Below are positions 26,849 through 36,103 of a stretch of DNA of 64,000 nt, piece after piece. Each line of letters starts with the position of its first letter. Within the stretch, counting starts at the first letter, position 1. A model generated the notes under the pieces. It was not told the DNA's origin. It made no database searches and saw only the letters and a program-made list of their open reading frames with translations. Made by a program: the position numbers and the translations under genes. Origin of the DNA: Albimonas donghaensis (GTDB taxonomy: Bacteria; Pseudomonadota; Alphaproteobacteria; Rhodobacterales; Rhodobacteraceae); assembly GCF_900106695.1 (NCBI RefSeq), contig NZ_FNMZ01000001.1, positions 1,364,001 to 1,428,000 on the forward strand, written 5' to 3'.

Positions 26849-26887
26849 ATGACCGCCTTCAACATCCGCCCGGAGCCCCGCGCATGA
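26849..26887 (+). CDS. 12-codon leader ORF coupled to the amidohydrolase gene
   Basis: MTAFNIRPEPRA, with a good ribosome site (AAGGAG about 10 bases upstream), ends in a TGA overlapping the next gene's ATG (ATGA). The main gene has no ribosome site of its own other than inside this leader, so translation may enter here and restart. It may also simply be an alternative ribosome landing site with no functional peptide. Confidence 0.4.
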   Translation: MTAFNIRPEPRA

Positions 26888-28542
26888 CCGAAACCAACGC
26901 GGGCGTCCTCGCCGACAAGATCCTCGTCGGCGGCAAGATCTGGTGCGGGCTGGAGGAAGGCTTCGCCGAGGCGCTGGCCATCGCCGGCGACAAGGTGCTG
27001 GCCGCCGGGACCCGCGCCGAGATCGAGGCGATGGCCGGCGACAACACCGAGGTGATCGACCTGGGCGGCAAGCTCGCCACCCCCGGCCTGAACGACGCCC
27101 ACATGCATCTGCACATGTACGGCTTCAACATGCGCCAGGTGGACCTGCGGGCCCGCGACGGCGTGCGCTCGGTCGAGGCGCTGCTGGACCGGATCAGGGA
27201 GGCCGCCGCCAACGCCGAGCCCGGCGCCTGGATCGTCGGCCGGGGCTATGACCACGACAAGCTGGCCGAGCAGCGCCACCCGCACCGCAAGGAGCTGGAC
27301 GCCGCCGCCCCGGACAACCCGGTCTACATCGTGCGCGCCTGCGGCCATGTCGGCGTCGCCTCGACCCGCGCGCTCAAGATCGCCGAGATCGGCCACAACA
27401 CCCCCGACCCGTTCGGCGGCACCATCGGCCGGGCCGAGGGCGAGCTGACCGGCTGGCTGGCCGAGACCGCCCGCGAGCCCGTGCATCGCGCCATGCCGGC
27501 GCCGACGGTGGACGACATCGTCGACAGCATCGAGTTCGCCGGGAAGAACCTGCTGAGCTACGGCATCACCTCGGTGATGGAGGCGGCCATCGGCATCCGC
27601 GACGGCATGGACGAAATGCGCGCCTATCAGAAGGCCCATGCCGCCGGCCGCATCCCGGTGCGGGTTGCGGGCGTCATCATGGGCGATCCGGAAAAGAACC
27701 TTCTGGATCAGTGCCATGAAGAGGGGCTGATCACCGGCGTCGGCGACGACATCTTCCGCATTGCGGGCGTGAAGCTGTTTCTCGACGGCTCCGCCGGCGG
27801 GCGCACGGCCTATATGAAGACCCCCTACGAGCCGACGGCCGAAGGCCAGCCGGACAATTACGGCCTGCAATGCCAGACCGCCGAGACCACCGAAGAGATC
27901 GTGATGAAGGCCCACAAGTGGGGCTACCAGGTGACCCCGCACGCCATCGGCGACGCAGCCATCGAGCAGATCCTGGTGGCCTATGAAAAGGCCCAGGAAG
28001 CGCATCCGGTCGAGGATCGCCGCCACCGTATCGAGCATTGCGGCTGGCTCAGCCCCTCGCAGATCGAGCGCATGGCCAAGCTGGGCGTGATCCCCGGCCC
28101 GCAGCCGACCTTCATCTACTTTTTCGGCGACGGCTACGAGGCCTGCCTGGGCAAGGAGCGTCCGCAGTTCTGCTACCCGATGAAGGCGTTCATGGAGGCG
28201 GGCGTGCACCCGTCGGCCTCCACCGACTGCCCGGTCTGCGACATCGACCCGTTCGCCAACATCTACGCCATGGTCACCCGCACCACCGACAGCGGCGTGG
28301 TGCTGGGCGCGGACCAGCGGCTGACCGTCGCCGAGGCCCTGCACTGCTACACCTATGAAAGCGCCTACGGCGTGCATGACGAGGCGCGCAAGGGCCGGCT
28401 GATCCCGGGCCAGTACGCCGATATCGCCGTGTTCTCGAAGGATTTCTTCGAGATCGACCCCAAGGAGATCCTGACCACGGTCTGCGAGATGTCGATGCTC
28501 GGCGGCGACGTGGTCTATCGCCGGGAGGACCCTTCCGCATGA
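26884..28542 (+). CDS. Amidohydrolase of the YtcJ / N-substituted formamide deformylase type
   Basis: 552 residues. Metal-binding HxH in NDAHMHLHMYG (about residue 75), the diagnostic KLFLDGSAGGRTAYM block, HAIGDAAIEQIL, HRIEHCGWLSP and the terminal STDCPVCDIDPF aspartate region all match the amidohydrolase_3/YtcJ branch. It hydrolyses a C-N bond in an amide-like substrate; the compound is not known. The start overlaps a 12-codon leader; it is followed by the transporter permease with an ATGA overlap, tying hydrolase and importer together. Confidence 0.9.
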   Translation: MTETNAGVLADKILVGGKIWCGLEEGFAEALAIAGDKVLAAGTRAEIEAMAGDNTEVIDLGGKLATPGLNDAHMHLHMYGFNMRQVDLRARDGVRSVEALLDRIREAAANAEPGAWIVGRGYDHDKLAEQRHPHRKELDAAAPDNPVYIVRACGHVGVASTRALKIAEIGHNTPDPFGGTIGRAEGELTGWLAETAREPVHRAMPAPTVDDIVDSIEFAGKNLLSYGITSVMEAAIGIRDGMDEMRAYQKAHAAGRIPVRVAGVIMGDPEKNLLDQCHEEGLITGVGDDIFRIAGVKLFLDGSAGGRTAYMKTPYEPTAEGQPDNYGLQCQTAETTEEIVMKAHKWGYQVTPHAIGDAAIEQILVAYEKAQEAHPVEDRRHRIEHCGWLSPSQIERMAKLGVIPGPQPTFIYFFGDGYEACLGKERPQFCYPMKAFMEAGVHPSASTDCPVCDIDPFANIYAMVTRTTDSGVVLGADQRLTVAEALHCYTYESAYGVHDEARKGRLIPGQYADIAVFSKDFFEIDPKEILTTVCEMSMLGGDVVYRREDPSA

Positions 28543-29477
28543 TTTCGACGATCATCGACCGCCTGCTGCTGTCGATTCCGGTGCTGCTGGGCGTGCTGCT
28601 GTTCGGCTTCCTGCTGCTGCAGCTCGTGCCCGGCGATCCGGCGCGCGTGGTGGCGGGGCCTTCGGCGGCGCCGGACGTGGTGGAGGCGCTGCGCGTCCAG
28701 ATGGGGCTCGACCAGCCGATCCTGGTGCAGTTCTGGGCCTATATGGAGCGGATGTTCACGGGCGACCTCGGGCGCTCGATGATCTCCAACAAGGAAGTCA
28801 CCGCTGAGCTCGCCGCCGCGATCGGCCCGACGGTGGAGCTGATGCTGGCCTGCATGATCTGGTCGATCCCGCTGGGGATCGCCATGGGCACGATGGCGGC
28901 GGTCAAGCGGGGCTCGATCGTCGACCGGGCGATCATGGCGATCTCGGTCGCGGGCGTGTCGCTGCCGATCTTCTTCGTGGGCCTGCTGGCGGTGCAGTAT
29001 CTGGGCGTGCTGTGGCTCAACCTGCCCTTCATCGGCCGCGGCGGTCCGCTGTGGAGCTATGACGGGCTGAGGCACATGATCCTGCCGGCCCTGTCGCTGG
29101 GCGCGATCCTGGTCGGGCCGGTGGCGCGCATGACCCGGTCCTCGGTGCTGGAAGTGCTGAAGCTCGACCATGTGCGCACCGCGCGGGCCAAGGGCCTGTC
29201 GGAACGCTCGGTGATCCTGCGTCACGGGCTGCGCAACGCCCTGATCCCGGTGGTCACGCTGATCGGCCTTCAGGCCGGCTACCTGCTGGGCGGCGCGGTG
29301 GTGACCGAGACCATCTTCTCCTGGCCGGGAATCGGCCGGCTGGTGGTGGGCGCGATCCTGTCGTCGGACTTCACCGTGGCGCAGGGGGCGATCCTGGTGT
29401 TCGCGCTGGGCTTCATCGCCATCAACCTGATCGTCGACGTCCTTTATTCCCTGCTCGACCCGAGGGTTCGCAAATGA
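28539..29477 (+). CDS. Dipeptide/opine-type ABC permease (DppB-like)
   Basis: 312 residues; six helices and the DppB/OppB hallmarks ARVVAGPSAAP near the N-terminus, then RAKGLSERSVILRHGLRNALIPVVT, the EAA loop contacting the ATPase, and TIFSWPGIGRLVV. The ATG overlaps the amidohydrolase stop; its own stop overlaps the next permease gene's start. Confidence 0.93.
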   Translation: MISTIIDRLLLSIPVLLGVLLFGFLLLQLVPGDPARVVAGPSAAPDVVEALRVQMGLDQPILVQFWAYMERMFTGDLGRSMISNKEVTAELAAAIGPTVELMLACMIWSIPLGIAMGTMAAVKRGSIVDRAIMAISVAGVSLPIFFVGLLAVQYLGVLWLNLPFIGRGGPLWSYDGLRHMILPALSLGAILVGPVARMTRSSVLEVLKLDHVRTARAKGLSERSVILRHGLRNALIPVVTLIGLQAGYLLGGAVVTETIFSWPGIGRLVVGAILSSDFTVAQGAILVFALGFIAINLIVDVLYSLLDPRVRK

Positions 29478-30412
29478 CCATGGCCGCGACCGAAACCCCC
29501 GAGCCGAAGACCGAGACGGCCTCCGCCGCCACCCCGGCCGCGAAGCCCGAGGACGCGCCCCCCCCGCGCCGCGCCTCCTGGGGCCGCCGCCTGATGCGCG
29601 ACCGCGCCGCGGTGGCGGCGCTGGGGACGCTGGCGATCATCTGCCTGGCGGCGCTGTTCGCGCCCCTGCTCGCCACGCATGATCCCTACGTCAACACCCG
29701 CTCGGTGATGACGCCCCCGGCCTGGCAGACCGGCGGGGACATCGCCTACCTGCTGGGCACCGACGGCCAGGGTCGGGACATCTTCTCCCGCCTGCTTTAC
29801 GGGGCGCGGCTGACGCTGCTGATCGGGCTGATCTCGGTCGGGCTCGGCGGCTTCGTGGGCTCGATGATCGGGCTGCTGTCGGCCTTCTACCCGAAGATCG
29901 ACGCCTGGCTGATGCGCTTCATGGACATGCTGCTGTCCTTCCCCGCCATCCTGCTGGGGCTCGCCCTGGTGGCGGTGATGGGCCAGGGCGCGGTGCCGGT
30001 GATCATCGCGCTGGCGATCTCGTCGGTGCCGGACTGCGCGCGCATCGCGCGGGGCATCGCCTCGGGCGTCATGAAGATGGAGTTCATCGAGGCCGGCCGC
30101 GCCGTGGGCCTGTCGGACGCGGCGCTGTTCCGTCGCTACCTGCTGCGCAACTGCATCTCCTCGATCATGATCTTCATCTCGCTCCGTTTCGGCCAGGTGA
30201 TCCTGATCGGCGCGGCGCTGTCCTTTCTCGGCCTGGGCGCGCGTCCGCCGCTGGCCGAGCTCGGCATGATGGCGAGCCAGGGGCGGGACTTCCTGCTTTT
30301 CGCGCCGCATATCGCCGTGATCCCTTCCGTCGCGATCTTCGTCATCGTGCTCGCCGCCAACGTGGCAGGCGACGCGCTTCGCGACGTGCTCGACCCCCGC
30401 CTGCAGACCTGA
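29474..30412 (+). CDS. Dipeptide/opine-type ABC permease (DppC-like)
   Basis: 312 residues with the DppC layout: a Pro/Ala-rich cytoplasmic N-terminus of about 45 residues, a first helix, the periplasmic HLLGTDGQGRD-like segment (LLGTDGQGRDIFSRLLYG), then a five-helix core with EAA loop EAGRAVGLSDAALFRRYLLRN. ATGA overlap with the preceding permease gene. Confidence 0.93.
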   Translation: MTMAATETPEPKTETASAATPAAKPEDAPPPRRASWGRRLMRDRAAVAALGTLAIICLAALFAPLLATHDPYVNTRSVMTPPAWQTGGDIAYLLGTDGQGRDIFSRLLYGARLTLLIGLISVGLGGFVGSMIGLLSAFYPKIDAWLMRFMDMLLSFPAILLGLALVAVMGQGAVPVIIALAISSVPDCARIARGIASGVMKMEFIEAGRAVGLSDAALFRRYLLRNCISSIMIFISLRFGQVILIGAALSFLGLGARPPLAELGMMASQGRDFLLFAPHIAVIPSVAIFVIVLAANVAGDALRDVLDPRLQT

Positions 30413-30513
30413 CCGCCGGGTCGGCAGGCAAACCCCGCGCGATCCCGCCGCAGAAGCGGGGCCGTTTATCACCCTGGACCATGACAATGATCCGACAAGG
30501 AGGGCTCCGTCCC

Positions 30514-32100
30514 ATGAAAGTTTCCACCCGGACCCGCAACCGCCTCGGCCTCGGCGCGGCGCTGGCCGTGTCGCTGCCGGCGCTGGCCTCGGCCCAGACC
30601 GTGACCATCCTGCGCCAGCAGGACAGCAACAAGTACGACCCGCCCGCGATCACCGCGCTGTCGGGCTCCGAGGTCCTGTTCATGATGGGCGACACGCTGG
30701 TCGCGCTGAACGAGGACATGCAGACCATCGAGCCGCTGCTCGCCAAGTCCTGGGACGTCTCCGAGGACGGCAAGACCTACACCTTCCACATCAAGGAAGG
30801 CGTCAAGTTCTGCGACGGCAAGCCGATGACCGCCGAGGACATCGCCTATTCGATCAACCGCTGGATCTCGCCGGAGCTCAAGTCCGGCGTGGCGTGGCGC
30901 GCGGGCGACGTTAAAGAAGTGGTCGCGCTGGACGACTACACCCTGAAATACGAGCTCAACGCCCCCTATTCCGAGCTGCTCTACCAGCTGGCCCAGTCCT
31001 TCGGGACCGTGGTCGACAAGGAGAACGTCGAGGCGCTCGGCGCCGATTTCGGCGTGACCGGCTTCAACGGCACCGGCCCGTTCTGCTGGGAAAGCTGGGA
31101 CCCGCGCAACGAAATGGTCCTGACCAAGCATGAGGGCTACAACTGGGGCCCGCCGATGTATGGCGAAGGCGCCGCCAAGGTCGACAAGGTGATCTGGAAG
31201 ATCGTGCCGGAGGAATCCACCCGCACGGTGGCGCTGCTCACCGGCCAGGGCGACGTGTCCTACTACGTGCCCTATATCGGCCTGGGCAAGCTGCGCTCGA
31301 TGCCCAACATCGAGGTCGTCCGCTCCGACGCCGCGTTCTGGACCAACTACATCGGCTTCAAGATCGACAAGCCGGGCGTGAGCGATCCGGCCGTGCGCGA
31401 GGCGATCAACCTGGCGGTCAACCGCGAGGCGATGGCCGAGGACATGTTCTTCAGCGAGGTCGACCCGGCCTATTCCTACGTCTCCAAGGGCGCGCTGGAC
31501 TACAACGCCGAAGTCGATGCGCACCTGATCAAGTACGATCCGGACGCGGCGGTGAAGGTGCTGGAGGACGCCGGCTGGATGCTCAACGCCGACGGCGTGC
31601 GCGAGAAGGACGGCGTGACGCTCGAGCCGGTCATCTACACGTTCACCGGCGAATGGGCCAAGACCTCCGAGGCGGTGCAGGCGGACCTGCTGAAGGTCGG
31701 CATCAACATGCAGATCCAGCCCTATGACGCGACGGTCATCTGGGGCAAGCTCGCCACCCAGGAATTCGACATGTACACCATGGGCTTCCCCTATGTGTCG
31801 ACCGGTGACGCGCTGAACCTGTACTTCCGTTCGGCCAACATCCCCTCGCCGAACCGGATGAACTGGGACGATCCCGAGACCGACAAGCTGCTCGCCGACG
31901 CCGCCGCCGCGACGACGGACGAGAAGCGCGCCTCCGACTACGGCGACGTGCTGCTGAAGGTGCAGAAGGCCGCCGTCTGGCTGCCGATCTACGAAAAGCC
32001 GATGCAGGTCGCCTACGTCAAGAACATGGCCCCGATCAAGCCGCACAACATCTACGGCGCCGGCCTCTACAAGGGCCTGCAGCTCGCGTTCACGGACTGA
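30514..32100 (+). CDS. Dipeptide/opine-type ABC substrate-binding protein (family 5)
   Basis: 528 residues, periplasmic. Signal peptide MKVSTRTRNRLGLGAAL... cleaved after ASA; the SBP_bac_5 fold is recognisable from PLLAKSWDVSEDGKTYTFHIKEGVKFCDGKPMTAEDI (quoted in part: ESW/KSW-type motif and GVKFCDGKP) and the AVREAINLAVNREAM block. AAGGAGGG, 9 bases before ATG 30514, decides the start over the in-frame ATG 30481. A strong hairpin directly follows the stop. The ligand is probably the compound acted on by the flanking amidohydrolases. Confidence 0.93.
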   Translation: MKVSTRTRNRLGLGAALAVSLPALASAQTVTILRQQDSNKYDPPAITALSGSEVLFMMGDTLVALNEDMQTIEPLLAKSWDVSEDGKTYTFHIKEGVKFCDGKPMTAEDIAYSINRWISPELKSGVAWRAGDVKEVVALDDYTLKYELNAPYSELLYQLAQSFGTVVDKENVEALGADFGVTGFNGTGPFCWESWDPRNEMVLTKHEGYNWGPPMYGEGAAKVDKVIWKIVPEESTRTVALLTGQGDVSYYVPYIGLGKLRSMPNIEVVRSDAAFWTNYIGFKIDKPGVSDPAVREAINLAVNREAMAEDMFFSEVDPAYSYVSKGALDYNAEVDAHLIKYDPDAAVKVLEDAGWMLNADGVREKDGVTLEPVIYTFTGEWAKTSEAVQADLLKVGINMQIQPYDATVIWGKLATQEFDMYTMGFPYVSTGDALNLYFRSANIPSPNRMNWDDPETDKLLADAAAATTDEKRASDYGDVLLKVQKAAVWLPIYEKPMQVAYVKNMAPIKPHNIYGAGLYKGLQLAFTD

Positions 32101-32112
32101 TCCGACGCGATC

Positions 32113-32148
32113 GCGCGGCGCGGGGGCCTTCGGGCCGTCGCGCCGCGC
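32113..32148 (+). terminator. Hairpin after the dipeptide-type substrate-binding-protein gene
   Basis: A 10-bp outer stem (GCGCGGCGCG / CGCGCCGCGC) and an inner GGCC-TTCG-GGCC with an extra-stable UUCG tetraloop, separated by a small internal loop; 12 bases after the stop, no T-run. Likely an mRNA-stabilising or attenuating element between the abundant binding protein and the downstream genes. Confidence 0.6.
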
Positions 32149-32242
32149 CCCCGATCCCGCGCCGCCCGCCCCGGCGGACGGCGCCCCCCTGCCCGACCGT
32201 TTTCCAACCGACCGACACGACCATCCGGAGCCCAGAGCCAGC

Positions 32243-33700
32243 ATGACCGAGACCGCCGCCGCCATCACCGTCATCCGCGACGCCGCCTGGATCGTGGCCT
32301 GGGACGAGGCCGGCGCCCGGCACGTCTACAAGCAGCGCGAGGACGTCGCCTTCCAGGGCGACCGCATCCTGCAGGTCGGCGGCAAGTACGAAGGCCCCGC
32401 GACCCGCGAGATCGACGGCCGCGACATGCTGGTGTCGCCCGGCTTCGTCAACGTGCACTCGCACCCCTCCTCCGAGCCGATGAACAAGGGCATGCTGGAC
32501 GAGCTCGGCTCGAAGCGGCTCTACATGTCGTCGCTCTACGAATTCATGCCGCTGTTCAGGCCGGACCCCGAGGGCGTGCAGCACTGCGTGCGCGTCGCCC
32601 TGTCGGAACTGCTGATGTCCGGTGTCACCACGGTCTGCGACCTGTCGGTGCCCTATGAGGGCTGGCTGGACCTGCTGGCCGAGAGCGGGATCCGCGCCTA
32701 CGCCGCGCCCATGTACCGCTCCGCCCGCTGGTTCACCAAGAACGGCCACGTCGTGGAATACGAGTGGGACGAAGCCCAGGGCGAGCGCGACATGGACGCC
32801 GCCATGGCCGTGGTCGAGGCCGCGCAGTCCCATGCCTGCGGGCGGCTCGGGGGCATCGTCTCCCCCTCCCAGATCGACACCTGCACGCCGGAGCTGATCC
32901 AGGCGAGCCACGCCGAAGCGAAGAAGCGCGGCGTGAAGATGACCCTGCACGCGGCCCAGTCGATGGTGGAGTTCCACGAGATCACGCGCCGCCACGGCAT
33001 GACCCCGATCCAGTGGCTCGACAGCCTCGGCGTGCTGGACGACAACCTGATCATCGGCCATGGCATCTTCCTCAACGACCATCCCTCGGCCAACTGGCCG
33101 CTGGCGGATGATTTCGAGATGCTCAAGGCCTCCGGCGCCGCGGTCGCGCACTGCCCCACCGTTTTCCAGCGCCGCGGCATCACCATGCGCACCGTCGGGC
33201 GGTATCTGCGCAACGGGATCAAGGTGGGCATCGGCACCGACACCTATCCCCACAACATGCTGGAAGAGCAGCGCAACGCCCTGTTCAACTCCCGCGTCAT
33301 GTCGCAGAACGTCTACGACATCCGCACCGAGCAGGTGTTCGACGCGGCCACCACGGGCGGCGCGGCGATCCTGAACCGCGACGACATCGGGCGGCTGGCC
33401 CCCGGCGCCAAGGCGGACCTGTTCCTCGCCGACCTGACCCATCGCGCCATGCGCCCGATGCGCGACCCCGTCTCCACCCTGATCTACGTCGCCGCCGAGC
33501 GCGCCGTGACCGACGTCTTCGTCGACGGCCGCCAGGTGGTGAAGGATCGCGACGTGGTGGCCTTCGACCTCGACCGCGCCCTGGACGGGCTCGAGGCCGC
33601 GCAGCGCCGGGCCGAGGCGCAGTTCCGTCAGCTCGACTTCGCCGGTCGGTCCCATGCCGAGGCCGCCCCCTACGTCTTCTCCAACGAGGGCGCCGAATGA
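32243..33700 (+). CDS. Amidohydrolase / deaminase of the ATZ-TRZ (cytosine-guanine deaminase-like) family
   Basis: 485 residues. Metal ligands: NVHSHPSSEP (HxH, about residue 73), TLHAAQSMVEFHE, IIGHGIFLND and the Asp in GIGTDTYPHNMLEEQR. This is the set of the ATZ/TRZ hydrolases that remove amino or substituted groups from N-heterocycles. Substrate unknown. It lies between the transporter's binding protein and its two ATPases in the same direction, and overlaps the first ATPase gene by ATGA, so hydrolase and uptake are one functional unit. Confidence 0.88.
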   Translation: MTETAAAITVIRDAAWIVAWDEAGARHVYKQREDVAFQGDRILQVGGKYEGPATREIDGRDMLVSPGFVNVHSHPSSEPMNKGMLDELGSKRLYMSSLYEFMPLFRPDPEGVQHCVRVALSELLMSGVTTVCDLSVPYEGWLDLLAESGIRAYAAPMYRSARWFTKNGHVVEYEWDEAQGERDMDAAMAVVEAAQSHACGRLGGIVSPSQIDTCTPELIQASHAEAKKRGVKMTLHAAQSMVEFHEITRRHGMTPIQWLDSLGVLDDNLIIGHGIFLNDHPSANWPLADDFEMLKASGAAVAHCPTVFQRRGITMRTVGRYLRNGIKVGIGTDTYPHNMLEEQRNALFNSRVMSQNVYDIRTEQVFDAATTGGAAILNRDDIGRLAPGAKADLFLADLTHRAMRPMRDPVSTLIYVAAERAVTDVFVDGRQVVKDRDVVAFDLDRALDGLEAAQRRAEAQFRQLDFAGRSHAEAAPYVFSNEGAE

Positions 33701-34716
33701 CCGCCAAAGCCTCATCTCCCGCCGTCGATCCCGACGCGCCGCTGCTCGAGGTCAAGGACCTCAAGGTCCATTTCCATACCGAGACCGGGGTGTTCCGGGC
33801 GGTGGACGGGGTGTCGTTCTCGGTCCGCCGCGGGGCCACGCTGGGCATCGTGGGCGAATCCGGCTGCGGCAAGTCGGTGACCAGCCTCGGCATCATGCGC
33901 CTGATCGCCCAGCCGCCGGGCCGCTACGCCGGCGGCGAGGTGAAGTTCGAGGGCCGCGACATCCTCAAGATCTCCGAGCGCGAGATGCGGGGCCTGCGCG
34001 GCGGCCGCATGGGGATGATCTTCCAGGAGCCGATGACCTCGCTGAACCCGGTCTACACGATCGGCGACCAGATCATCGAAAGCCTGCGCGCCCATGGCGT
34101 CGCCGACCGCAAGGCCGCCCGCAAGCGCGCCATCGAGATGCTGGACCTGGTGAAGCTGCCCTCCCCCGAGACGCGGGTGGACGACTTCCCCCACCAGTTG
34201 TCGGGCGGACAGCGGCAGCGGGCGATGATCGCGCTGGCGCTGGTCAACGACCCCGAGCTGCTGATCGCCGATGAGCCGACCACCGCGCTCGACGTCACCG
34301 TGCAGGCGCAGATCCTGAGCCTGATGCGCGACCTGCGCGAGCGCACGGGCGCGGCCATCGTGCTGATCACCCATGACCTCGGCGTGGTGGCCGAAACCTG
34401 CGACGACGTCGTGGTCATGTATGCCGGCCAGGTGGTGGAGAAGGCGCCGGTGGCGGAGCTGTTCTCCGGCCCGCAGCATCCCTACACGCTGGGGCTGATG
34501 GCCGCCGTGCCGCGGCTCGACGCGCAGACCGACCGGCTGGAGACCATTCCCGGCTCGGTCCCTCCGCCCTATCTCCAGCTTCCCGGCTGCCGCTTCGCCT
34601 CGCGCTGCCCGCTGGCCACCGACCATTGCCGCGCCGCGCCGCCGCCGCTGCGGGAGATCGGCCCCGGCCGCTCCGTCGCCTGCTGGCGCGCCCCCATCGA
34701 GGAGATCGCCGCATGA
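33697..34716 (+). CDS. Dipeptide/opine-type ABC ATP-binding protein (DppD-like)
   Basis: 339 residues. Walker [10 protein letters not shown]-loop [15 protein letters not shown], signature [15 protein letters not shown], Walker [13 protein letters not shown], and the C-terminal oligopeptide-transporter domain with the cysteine cluster [17 protein letters not shown] that in DppD relatives binds an Fe-S cluster. ATGA overlaps at both ends. Confidence 0.94.
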   Translation: MTAKASSPAVDPDAPLLEVKDLKVHFHTETGVFRAVDGVSFSVRRGATLGIVGESGCGKSVTSLGIMRLIAQPPGRYAGGEVKFEGRDILKISEREMRGLRGGRMGMIFQEPMTSLNPVYTIGDQIIESLRAHGVADRKAARKRAIEMLDLVKLPSPETRVDDFPHQLSGGQRQRAMIALALVNDPELLIADEPTTALDVTVQAQILSLMRDLRERTGAAIVLITHDLGVVAETCDDVVVMYAGQVVEKAPVAELFSGPQHPYTLGLMAAVPRLDAQTDRLETIPGSVPPPYLQLPGCRFASRCPLATDHCRAAPPPLREIGPGRSVACWRAPIEEIAA

Positions 34717-35810
34717 GCGCCGCTTCCGTCCCCTCCGGCAAGGCGCCGGTGCTCGAAGTCGAAGGCCTGACCAAGCATTTCCCGATGAAGGGCGGCCTGT
34801 TCGGCCGCACCACCGGCGCCGTGCAGGCGGTGACCGACGTGTCGTTCTCGGTCGCGCCCGGCGAAACCCTGGCCATCGTCGGCGAATCCGGCTGCGGCAA
34901 GTCCACGACGGGCCGCGCCCTGCTGCGGCTGCTGGAGCCCGACAGCGGCGCCGTCAGGCTGGACGGGGAGGACATCATCGCCCTGTCGCCCAGCCGGCTC
35001 CAGGCCGCGCGGCGGCAGATGCAGATGGTGTTCCAGGACCCGTTCGGCAGCCTCAACCCGCGCATGAACGTGCGCGAGACGCTGATGGAGCCGATCCTGC
35101 TGCATGGCGTCGCCACCGGGGCGGCGGCGGAGAAGCGGGTGTCCGAGCTGCTCAAGACCGTGGGCCTGTCGGACTACCACGCCGACCGCTTCCCGCATGA
35201 ATTCTCCGGCGGCCAGCGCCAGCGCATCTGCATCGCCCGGGCCCTGTCGACCCGGCCGCGGCTGATCGTGTGCGACGAGCCCGTCTCGGCGCTGGACGTG
35301 TCGGTGCAGGCGCAGATCGTGAACCTGCTGCAGGATCTGCAGAAGCAGTTCGGCATGGCCTATGTGTTCATCTCCCACGACCTCGCGGTGGTGCGCCATA
35401 TCGCGAAGCGGGTGGCGGTGATGTATCTGGGCCGGGTGGTGGAGCTGGCCGACGCGACCGAGATCTTCGCGCGTCCGCACCACCCCTACACCCGCGCCCT
35501 GATCGCCGCCGCGCCCAAGCCCGTGCCCGGCGCGGTGCTGGGGCGCGAGGAGGTGAAGGGCGACGCGCCCTCCGCCCTGCGTCCGCCCTCCGGCTGCGCC
35601 TTCCACCCGCGCTGCCCGATGGCCCAGGACCGCTGCAGGACCGAGCGGCCCGAGCTGCGCCGCGTCGGCGGCGCCATGGCCGCCTGCCATTTCGCCGAGG
35701 CGGTGGCCGACATGGGCGCCCAGGTCGAGGCCGCGCGCCCCGACGCCCTGCTGCGTCGGCTGGACGTTCTGGCCAAGGCCCGCGCGGAGGCCGCCCAGCC
35801 CGCCGCCTGA
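34713..35810 (+). CDS. Dipeptide/opine-type ABC ATP-binding protein (DppF-like)
   Basis: 365 residues. Walker [17 protein letters not shown]-loop MVFQDPFGSLNPR, signature FSGGQRQRICIARALS, Walker B LIVCDEPVSALDVS, C-terminal motif SGCAFHPRCPMAQDRC. The start at 34713 overlaps the preceding stop. Last gene of the operon, followed by a strong terminator. Confidence 0.94.
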   Translation: MSAASVPSGKAPVLEVEGLTKHFPMKGGLFGRTTGAVQAVTDVSFSVAPGETLAIVGESGCGKSTTGRALLRLLEPDSGAVRLDGEDIIALSPSRLQAARRQMQMVFQDPFGSLNPRMNVRETLMEPILLHGVATGAAAEKRVSELLKTVGLSDYHADRFPHEFSGGQRQRICIARALSTRPRLIVCDEPVSALDVSVQAQIVNLLQDLQKQFGMAYVFISHDLAVVRHIAKRVAVMYLGRVVELADATEIFARPHHPYTRALIAAAPKPVPGAVLGREEVKGDAPSALRPPSGCAFHPRCPMAQDRCRTERPELRRVGGAMAACHFAEAVADMGAQVEAARPDALLRRLDVLAKARAEAAQPAA

Positions 35811-35835
35811 ACGCCGCGCCCGTTCCCGTCAATCA

Positions 35836-35871
35836 CGCCCCCCTCCCCCTTTGCGGGGAGGGGGGCGTTTT
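35836..35871 (+). terminator. Rho-independent terminator ending the dipeptide-transporter operon
   Basis: A perfect 13-bp stem (CGCCCCCCTCCCC / GGGGAGGGGGGCG), 6-base loop, followed by TTTTCGTTTG; 25 bases after the stop codon. Confidence 0.92.
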
Positions 35872-35884
35872 CGTTTGTCCGGAC

Positions 35885-35985
35885 AGGTCATCGCCTATTT
35901 TTCGGGCGCCTGGATCGCCAATCCATAACCTACGCCAATTTATAAATCGGAAAATAAATCAAAGATTATGTTTTCGGCATGGTGC
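35885..35985 (+). promoter_or_regulatory. AT-rich promoter island before the amino-acid transporter operon
   Basis: About 100 bases much richer in A/T than anything else in the window, including the 10-bp palindrome ATTTATAAAT (35938-35947) and AAAATAAATCAAAGATTATG. It lies about 120-220 bases upstream of the first gene of the hydantoin cluster. A promoter with a regulator or bending site is the natural reading; no exact -35/-10 assignment is made. The LysR gene at the end of the cluster is the obvious candidate regulator. Confidence 0.45.
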
Positions 35986-36103
35986 GCCGCAGCGAAACCG
36001 TCATAATCCGAGTCGTCCCGTCGGCCCGACCCGCCGGCGCGGACCAATTCCACGGACAAACGGCCCGAAACGCGGCCCGAGACGACAGCAAGGAGGCTCC
36101 CAC

